In this document: positions 43,545-50,026 of the stretch, piece by piece
Position numbering within the stretch: position 1 is the stretch's first letter
Layout: each line of letters opens with the position of its first letter
Notes under the pieces: model-generated
What the model saw: the letters and a program-made list of their open reading frames with translations, nothing else
Told to the model about the DNA's origin: nothing
The model's database searches: none
Program-made: the position numbers and the translations under genes
NCBI GenBank assembly: GCA_003153435.1
Contig: PLYR01000040.1
Coordinates: 1 to 50,026, forward strand
Length of the DNA: 50,026 bases
Reading direction: 5' to 3'
DNA from: Bacteroidota bacterium
GTDB lineage: Bacteria; Bacteroidota; Bacteroidia; Palsa-965

Positions 43545-45860
43545 TTATTTAGACGAACCATTCTTTTTCTGAAGTTCAAGATTTTGTTTCTGAAGTTCTT
43601 TCAATTGCTTTTCCATTTCGATCATGTAAAGCGTCAGCTCTTCAATTTTTTGCATCATTTTTGGCATCACGGAAGAAACATTTAAGCCATTAGTTTCAAT
43701 CTCGCTTGCATTTGGAACATCCTTCAAATGGCCATGCTCCTTGATGTATTTTTCAACATTTGGCAATGTTTCTAATTTGTAGTTCTTTTCGAAGACAAAA
43801 TCGCTCCAGCCTGACTGAACAACAACTTCTTTTGCTCTGATACTCCCATTTACAGATAGTTTGTAATGAGAGTCAGGAGTAATTGTTCCCATTCCGATAT
43901 TTCCTGTTGAACCCTCAACAAAAAATGCTGGTAGATTGCCTGGGGTATTTGATGCCCAAATAGAAGTATTAATGTTACTACCATCTCCAATGTCAATTGT
44001 TGATGTAAGATTAAAAAGTTGATTCAAATGCAGGAATAAATGACCTCTTGCAACGAATTTATATTCTGCCTCTTCGATGTCAATATAATCATCGGTAAAA
44101 CTATTGCTTTGAATTCTTCTTCCTGCATCAATACCAAAATCGCCCCCAGAAAGAGTAAGTTTTGAATTGGCGTTAACAGTTCCAATGCCAATGTTCCCGT
44201 TTGGTTTTAGCCACATTGAAGAAGAACTATTTGCTTCCAAAATAAAATCGTTATTATCACATGTACCAATTACTGCATTTGCGATATTATTGTTGGGAGG
44301 AAGCCCCAAAAGATTTCCCCCAAGTGTCCAAGCAGGTTGCGTTGGATCGCAAGGAGTTACAACAGGATTGATACCTACACCAGAGCCGTAGGAGATGCGA
44401 TTAGTTTTAATGTTTCCAAGAGAGTCGACATATAAAGTTCCAATACCCGAACCTGCTAATGATGCTATTTTAGCGTTTCCAATAATTGAAGTATTTCCCT
44501 GAACTCTTAAGTCGCCAGCGGAATTCAAATTTCCACTACTATGAATATCCCCTAAAACGTCAAGCTTGTAGGCTGGATTGGACAATCCGATTCCAAGATT
44601 CCCGGCAACAGTTGCAGAGCCAGAAAATGAAGCTGCCCCGGCAACTGACAAACGATTATTCAAAATCAAATTGTCCCCATTTACGACAACAGTGCCACCT
44701 ATAGTGATGCCTCCTCCAACCTTCAAATCTCCCGCGAGATCGAAACCGTGCAATGGAGTAGAATTTCCAACTCCAATCAAGCCGGCACTCGTCACCCTCA
44801 ACCGCTCGACATTATTTGTTTTGATGACAAAATCCTGTCCATCCGTTGTTCCTATGAAATTTGTAGCTGGATTCGTTCCGGTAGATCCCATCAAACCCCA
44901 GGCATCAGCACTACCCGGTGCTCCCTGAGCTCCGGTTGCACCAGTAGGTCCTGTCAAACCAATAGGACCTTGTGCTCCGGTTGCACCAGTCGCTCCAGCA
45001 GCACCCGTTGCTCCTGTCGCACCGGTAGCTCCTGTCAAGCCAATAGGACCTTGAGCTCCCGTTGCGCCGGTTGCACCTGTGGCTCCAACAGCACCAGTTG
45101 CTCCAGTTGCACCAACAGCACCTGTCACACCAGTAGCTCCCACAGCACCCGTTGCACCGGTTGGACCAGCAGGTCCCGTTGCTCCTGTAGCACCCGTTGC
45201 TCCTGTTGGACCGGCAGGACCTGTCGCACCTGTTGGTCCTGCTGGACCTTGAGGACCGGCAGGGCCCGGAGGACCTGTTTTATTAGCTTGTATTTCTAAG
45301 TTGTCAATTCTCAAAGTTCCAGTACCACTGGCTCCGGAAGCAGCTAACCTGAAATAAACGGCAGCATTGTAATTTAAGGCACTTATTGAACTTAAATCGA
45401 AAACTTGTTCCACATAACTTCCGTTGCCTGGAGACAGGGTTGTACCGAAATTAGTATACGTTGATCCGTCAGTACTATACTGTAAGGTAACAGTTGTCGC
45501 TCCTGTATTGCTTCTTTGAGCCTGCACATACAATTTGAAGCTTTTATAACTGGATAGATCTGACCCTCCCATGGTGAGGGTCCAGTACTTTGTGTTGGTA
45601 CCACTGCTATTTGAAAAGGCAATGCCGTTTCCGGCAGTGCTATTAGAGGTGAAAGCAGAACCTCCACTTGCAATACCCTCATATTCCACGAAATTCTCCG
45701 TGCTTGTGAGTGAGGCCGTAATATTACTTGCAGCAACATCTGCCGGAAAAGGATAAGAAGATCCTGATCCATTAAAGTTGTGCTGACTGATGGTCGCCAC
45801 CTGTGCGTTCACTTGCAAAGCCAGAGAGGCCACAATGAATAAGAAGAGTAATTTTTTCAT
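43545..45860 (-). CDS. Secreted collagen-like fibre protein
   Basis: 771 residues. Signal peptide ([19 protein letters not shown]), an N-terminal beta-sandwich (about 25-194), then 41 uninterrupted Gly-X-Y triplets (196-317; mostly G-A-T), which should form a collagen-like triple helix. A beta-rich shaft of repeats like [19 protein letters not shown] follows. The C terminus reads [20 protein letters not shown] and ends in a coiled coil; this head is common in Bacteroidota tail-fibre-like proteins. Trimerisation is likely. No T9SS sorting domain is visible, so its export route beyond Sec is unclear. The triplet region contains an internal duplication ([10 protein letters not shown] twice). First gene of the four-gene block. 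Confidence 0.87.
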   Translation of the reverse strand: MKKLLFLFIVASLALQVNAQVATISQHNFNGSGSSYPFPADVAASNITASLTSTENFVEYEGIASGGSAFTSNSTAGNGIAFSNSSGTNTKYWTLTMGGSDLSSYKSFKLYVQAQRSNTGATTVTLQYSTDGSTYTNFGTTLSPGNGSYVEQVFDLSSISALNYNAAVYFRLAASGASGTGTLRIDNLEIQANKTGPPGPAGPQGPAGPTGATGPAGPTGATGATGATGPAGPTGATGAVGATGVTGAVGATGATGAVGATGATGATGAQGPIGLTGATGATGATGAAGATGATGAQGPIGLTGPTGATGAQGAPGSADAWGLMGSTGTNPATNFIGTTDGQDFVIKTNNVERLRVTSAGLIGVGNSTPLHGFDLAGDLKVGGGITIGGTVVVNGDNLILNNRLSVAGAASFSGSATVAGNLGIGLSNPAYKLDVLGDIHSSGNLNSAGDLRVQGNTSIIGNAKIASLAGSGIGTLYVDSLGNIKTNRISYGSGVGINPVVTPCDPTQPAWTLGGNLLGLPPNNNIANAVIGTCDNNDFILEANSSSSMWLKPNGNIGIGTVNANSKLTLSGGDFGIDAGRRIQSNSFTDDYIDIEEAEYKFVARGHLFLHLNQLFNLTSTIDIGDGSNINTSIWASNTPGNLPAFFVEGSTGNIGMGTITPDSHYKLSVNGSIRAKEVVVQSGWSDFVFEKNYKLETLPNVEKYIKEHGHLKDVPNASEIETNGLNVSSVMPKMMQKIEELTLYMIEMEKQLKELQKQNLELQKKNGSSK

Positions 45861-46250
45861 GCTGGTGATTTTGTTTATTGATTAAATGAAAGCTGAGTAG
45901 GCTGATAACAGAGGCTTTTAGCCATGATCATTGTAAGTGTTCTTTTATAAAAACTTATTCAGTGTGCTGAAAATTTATTTTGGAATAGGACAAATGTTTA
46001 CTAAAAATTCGACAGTACAATTAAATAAAGCACATTTCAATATTAAATCTACTACGATGTAAGATTTTCATCAAATCCGTCAACTATCTTTCCCGTAAAC
46101 GATCATTGAAATTTTGTTTTTCAACATCACATCTGAAAAGTCAAGAACAAACATCTGGTTTACCGGTTAGAAGTAGCAGATTGGGGTGATGTATCGGCTG
46201 GATTGTGATTCGTTTACAGTTTTGGACCTATAAAGCGACAGGCTGCAAAG

Positions 46251-46282
46251 TTTACACCTGGAAAGTGTAAAATTTTGTAAAG
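46251..46282. repeat. 20-base repeat, copy 2, with an overlapping dyad
   Basis: AAGTGTAAAATTTTGTAAAG (46263-46282) repeats 39776-39795 with one mismatch. TTTACAC (46251-46257) and GTGTAAA (46265-46271) form a dyad with a 7-base spacer that overlaps it. The remaining noncoding stretch 45861-46250 is AT-rich and shows no gene and no clear promoter for the collagen-like gene. Confidence 0.5.
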
Positions 46283-46306
46283 CGGTCCTTAAAATCACCG
46301 TTTTAA

Positions 46307-46499
46307 CAGCGTTCGGTGAATCAGAAGATACCAGATAGGATGGATTTCAGGTTCCCATATCTCCACCAGACGGCAGCCTACTGCAGCCACCAACACCAGA
46401 AAAGCAATCAAAAAGGGTAGCAGTGGCCGCTTTTTAGCTGTAAATGGATCGTTCAGGTTAACCCGGGCACCCGCAGGAAGTGCAACGAGATGGGTGAGC
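46307..46499. repeat. Direct-repeat copy 2 (3' end of the EF-hand gene)
   Basis: 193 bases matching 39315-39506 in the same orientation, with one extra base just outside the 66-base identical segment (near 46373-46385). The extra base shifts the reading frame of the C terminus relative to copy 1. Confidence 0.85.
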
Positions 46500-48476
46500 G
46501 TATTTCCGAAGACAATATTGACGGTGGCGCGGGCATTGATGGCCCATCCATTGGCATCCAGCAGCGGGGCCAGGTTTCGTTTCCGTAGTTTAAGCCATGC
46601 AATAATCATCGAAGGGCCGGAGATGGCAAGGAAGATTCCAAGAAGAGCAAAAGGCATTTTCCACCAGGTGAGTCCAAGGAACCCGCCTAAAAAAGAAGCA
46701 AGCACTCCACCGATTGCTCCCAAGAGCCAGTCCTATAGCAGCAAAGATCCCGACAAATTTTCCTACATCAAACGGGGGAGGAGCCTTGGCAACATCTTCA
46801 GGCTTGGCTCCAATCTTTTCCACATGTCCGGTTCCGGTGGCGTGAATCTGCTTTTCTTTGGCAGAAGCCATATTGTCTACCTGCTTCTCAATAAAACGGG
46901 CCACTTTACGGTAAGGCGACCAGAACGCCTGACGGATGCTGATCGGGTTCTCCACTATTTTCACAACGGTGGCATCCCAATCATTTCCTTTACGGTCATA
47001 GAACACCGCGTTCCTTCCAACAACAAGGTTATCGGTATCTCCATTGGTGAGGGCTGCAACAATGGTCATTTTTTCATTCCGCGATTTGGAGATACAGTCG
47101 CAGTAAAGAAGGTACATACCACTGAGTGATACCATGGCGTTATGCTTGGGCATATCACTTACTTTCAGGCAAAGATCCAGGCTGCGTTGTTCAAGATAGA
47201 GGGTGCCGTTTTGAAAAATGGCTTTGGTATCGGGTGAGTAGAAATCATGAAACGTGACGAAGTTCCGGAGCAGGGAAAAAATATCCCGGTAATACCTCAC
47301 CATTTTATCCACCAGGATCATATGTTCTGCTTCCGCTTCGAGGGCTTTGTCACGGTCGATCAGGGCTTCCACCGTTTCCTTCATTCCGGAGGAAAGAAGC
47401 TCCCGGATATAGGTCAGCCCTAACGGCTCCACAGAAGCTCCTTTTTTATCGGCTTGCCAACGGGCATAAGCTGTAAATTTTTCTGCAATCAGGTTCCATT
47501 CCTTCTCGGTAAGCGTGTGGTCTGCAGACTGCGCGGCTCCGGTGATCTGAATGAAGGAGCGCAGTTTATTTTCCCAGGCTGGGTTAATGCCTGTGTCGAG
47601 TACCAGGGTTCTGGTGGATTGGTTTTTGGCTAAAGGATAAGTCGCAATTTCATCGAGGCAGGTACTCAGGTCTTTAGGGCGGAGGGCCTCATACCCGGCT
47701 GTAAGACTATGGAGGATCATTCCCGACTCCGGATCAAACTCCGTCAGCCGGCAACGCAGAAAATAATCTTCAATCTTTGGTTTGAGTGTGTTAAATAATT
47801 CAAAAGCCTCGGCGGTTGAATCAGAGAATGGTAAAATGTTTGCTTTATCCTGTTCTGCAATCCGGATCCAGGCATCGTAGGAGCTGCATTCATCAAAGAA
47901 TTTGTCGGAGAGTTCCCGGGAGATTCCTTCCTTCCCGCAGCGGTCTGTAACAGATCCGGAGCAGAGAATGATGTTCCTGAAAAGCATTTTAATTTGTTCC
48001 GGCTCGGCCGCATCTTCGGTGACGATCCCATCTCCGTTGAATATTGTTTTCGCAAAAATCTTTACGAGATCAGAGGTCTCTGCAAGACTTATACTGGTGG
48101 CATCAGGCAGTTCCAGGTTTCTTAATATATGAAGAGCAGAGGAATATAAATTTTTTCCTTCTTCGCTATCTTTACGGATGTAGGATAAAGGCAGGGCATC
48201 AGATGGCTTCAGGAGCACGCTGGGATCTTCCATCAATGCGGTGATCCAGCGAACCGCTTCCAGCACTTCCGGCACACGGATCCGTCCGTCTTTGTCAGCA
48301 TCCATCAACTCCAGAGTCTTGGCATCAATTTCCAGTCCGTGAACAGGGCAGCTCAGGGCGGTCCACAGTTTTTGGTCCAGAGAAGAGAGGGCCAGCAAGT
48401 CGGCCCCCGAATCAATATTCACTCTTTTGACTCCGCCTACGCTCGAAAAATTCCAGATATGCTGTTCTTTGCTCAT
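46321..48476 (-). pseudogene. EF-hand membrane protein gene with two frameshifts
   Basis: Continuous from ATG 48476 to about 46720, then broken. It encodes a large protein with a textbook EF-hand loop at 59-70 (DADKDGRIRVPE: Asp59, Asp61, Asp63, Gly64, Glu70) and a second, partial one (FNGDGIVTED). One extra base in the CCC run at 46719-46721 moves the sequence from AAIGLALG out of the frame that continues AIGGVLASFLGGFLGLTWWK. A second single-base shift near 46373-46385 spoils the last 20 residues, which copy 1 (39329) shows intact. Corrected, it would have about 718 residues with C-terminal membrane helices and stop at 46321. Real inactivation and sequencing error cannot be told apart here. 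It lies 18 bases after the DUF3078 gene. Confidence 0.75.
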
Positions 48477-48494
48477 CGCAGATGTTATGTCAGA

Positions 48495-49448
48495 TTACTT
48501 ACCGAATTTATAGGAAAGCCCGACTCCGAGCAACTCTTTAAACTGAACCCGTGGCCCGTTGGATGCAACAGTGCCATCGGCTTTCAGGATCTTGGTATTG
48601 GTCTTGTCGTCATACATGAGCTGTGTAGCAATGCTTGCAGAAATGAATTTGTTGATTTTCATGGCCAGGAGCATTTCCCAGTTCACGACCACATTCTGGG
48701 GGTTCTTCAGATAATTACTGAAAAGTTCAACTTTGGTCTGGAGGTTCACATTCTTCATAATATCTTTCTTAAATGCGATCTTCACATAACCTCCGAATTC
48801 TTCCAGATGATGCTTTCCCGGTGTGATGATATAACCTCTGGCATCATAGGTTGCAGGTGTTACTCCATAGGCACCCGTGTTAGCGATGGTAGGCGCATTA
48901 ACTACCGTTTCTTTCCCGGTTATCGGTCCCAGGAAAACGGAGAGATAGTCTTTGAGTTTGTAATCCATACCCACAGAAAGCACAAAAAAGCCGGGAGCCA
49001 TAAAGCGGGAGATGACATTCGAATCATTCGGATAGTTGTATCCGTTGTCGAACTGACTCTTGAAGTTAAAAAGGACCGAATGAAACCAATGGGTGTTGGA
49101 AGTGGAGTGTCCGTATTTAGAACTGAAGTCGATTTTATCATCCGACTTACGGGGAGCATCATTCCCGAGTTCTGTTTTGCCATAAGCCAGGTCGAGTGTG
49201 TTATCCCAGGTTGAACTCCCCTTTTTATAATTGGCATAGAGGCTCAGAAAAGCAATGCCAGTATTGGAGTTTTGTCCCCCGGCTGCCCAATCCGTATAAC
49301 TTACCTGAGAGAAGTTGGCACCACCAACTCCTCCTGTTTTCCAGTAGGAGGTATCTTTATGCTCCGGTTTGGCGGAATCAATAATTTCTCCGGCATGCAC
49401 CGAGAAGGAGAGGATAAAGAGGAGTATGGAACTGCAGAGCGATTTCAT
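48495..49448 (-). CDS. DUF3078 outer membrane protein
   Basis: 317 residues. Signal peptide (MKSLCSSILLFILSFSVHAG), then YWKTGGVGGANFSQVSYTDW and AAGGQNSNTG, the hallmark of the DUF3078 family found in Bacteroidota. Regular alternating strands to the final LLGVGLSYKFGK, with a C-terminal aromatic/basic end, fit an outer-membrane beta barrel. The family's function is unknown. It is followed 18 bases later by the EF-hand gene, probably in one transcript. Confidence 0.87.
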   Translation of the reverse strand: MKSLCSSILLFILSFSVHAGEIIDSAKPEHKDTSYWKTGGVGGANFSQVSYTDWAAGGQNSNTGIAFLSLYANYKKGSSTWDNTLDLAYGKTELGNDAPRKSDDKIDFSSKYGHSTSNTHWFHSVLFNFKSQFDNGYNYPNDSNVISRFMAPGFFVLSVGMDYKLKDYLSVFLGPITGKETVVNAPTIANTGAYGVTPATYDARGYIITPGKHHLEEFGGYVKIAFKKDIMKNVNLQTKVELFSNYLKNPQNVVVNWEMLLAMKINKFISASIATQLMYDDKTNTKILKADGTVASNGPRVQFKELLGVGLSYKFGK

Positions 49449-49645
49449 ATTATTAACGTTCTTAGGTATTTAAAATACTGGCGAAATTAGCAAAAAAACA
49501 TGCATAATAACTTGTCTGTTTGTTCTGTTCGGGGAAAACCCCTACTTTCATTGTCTGATCCAGGCAGCTTTCGTGTTTTTTATTTCTCATAAGATACAAG
49601 GCCTTCCGTGACATGAGAAAATATATAATAAAATAAGAGCAACCC

Positions 49646-50026
49646 GTGAGCAGACAGAAGCATAGAGCAAGAACAAACCCTATCCGAAGAGCGATGCCGG
49701 TGGGGCTGGTGGGTTTAATGAGTTTTTGTCTCGCCTTTTGGACAGCGGACCACGGGTACCTGTTTGATTCCAGAATCTATTTAGTTCTGGAGATAGGAGC
49801 GGGACTGTTTCTGCTCTGGACCCTTTATAACGACTGGAATACTTCTGATAAAAGTTATATAAACAGGCCCTGGCTTCCTTCGCTCACCGGCTTTTTCTTC
49901 GGTATAGCTACGCTGACCACCCTTTTCATTCTCTCCGGAAGCGACAATACACGGTCTATTCATTACTTTACTACCGGGCAGGATTTAAATTACGTGTCTA
50001 TTGACTTCAATACCGATGGCACCTAT
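49646..50026 (+). CDS. Membrane protein, N-terminal part (cut by window end)
   Basis: 127 codons open to the right edge. GTG 49646 (VSRQKHRARTNPIRRAMPVG) is the probable start; an internal ATG at 49694 is the alternative. A basic N terminus is followed by three hydrophobic segments (about 17-32, 45-60 and 83-101) and then a soluble part beginning TTGQDLNYVSIDFNTDGTY. The end of the visible part could be the start of an extracytoplasmic domain. Family not recognised. Confidence 0.6.
   Translation, partial: MSRQKHRARTNPIRRAMPVGLVGLMSFCLAFWTADHGYLFDSRIYLVLEIGAGLFLLWTLYNDWNTSDKSYINRPWLPSLTGFFFGIATLTTLFILSGSDNTRSIHYFTTGQDLNYVSIDFNTDGTY

Noticed and set aside
39315-46499. An insertion sequence or integrative element
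   Set aside because: No transposase, integrase or inverted terminal repeats are present; only direct gene-end copies flank the block.

Overview
This window comes from a bacterium of the phylum Bacteroidota; I cannot place it more precisely. Three large secreted proteins end in type IX secretion (T9SS) type A sorting domains. There are LytS/LytTR regulatory pairs, a short RpoD-type sigma factor without region 1.1, a DUF3078 outer-membrane protein, and promoters of the TTTG-N19-TAnnTTTG type that this sigma factor recognises. No rRNA, tRNA, CRISPR array, transposase or phage gene was found.

Layout. 1-4.6 kb is a housekeeping run on the + strand: the end of lipoamide dehydrogenase, ferrochelatase, PabB, TilS and a small membrane protein. 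At 4.6-7.3 kb a structured leader precedes a small conserved gene, followed by a DsbD-like electron transporter. At 7.3-9.4 kb (- strand) lie two small secreted proteins and the primary sigma factor. At 9.5-15.0 kb is one giant surface protein made of 22 SprB-like repeats. At 15.2-17.1 kb are a fibronectin III protein, a noncoding stretch rich in dyad symmetries, and an FkbM methyltransferase.

17.3-23.6 kb (+) is a compact cluster: LytS kinase, LytTR regulator, TolC-like protein, HlyD-like adaptor, FtsX-type permease and ABC ATPase, probably a tripartite pump with its own two-component control. 23.6-33.4 kb (-) is a signalling island of eight genes: two related hybrid kinases (one with Hpt), a kinase with a possible heme-less globin-like sensor, two soluble single-domain receivers, two receivers that each end in a single C-terminal membrane anchor, and a LytTR regulator. 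This island holds the least familiar biology, above all the tail-anchored receiver pair.

33.5-39.2 kb carries a GNAT/nitrilase fusion, a tandem universal stress protein, an XRE regulator beside another lone receiver, a DHCW-cupin/GNAT fusion, and a periplasmic thioredoxin. 39.3-46.5 kb is a four-gene block of secreted proteins (collagen-like fibre protein, PKD-type T9SS protein, beta-barrel protein, BNR/Ycf48-like T9SS protein). It is bracketed by two direct-repeat copies of the 3' end of an EF-hand membrane-protein gene. The copy still attached to the gene carries two apparent frameshifts. A DUF3078 protein and the start of an unrecognised membrane protein close the window.
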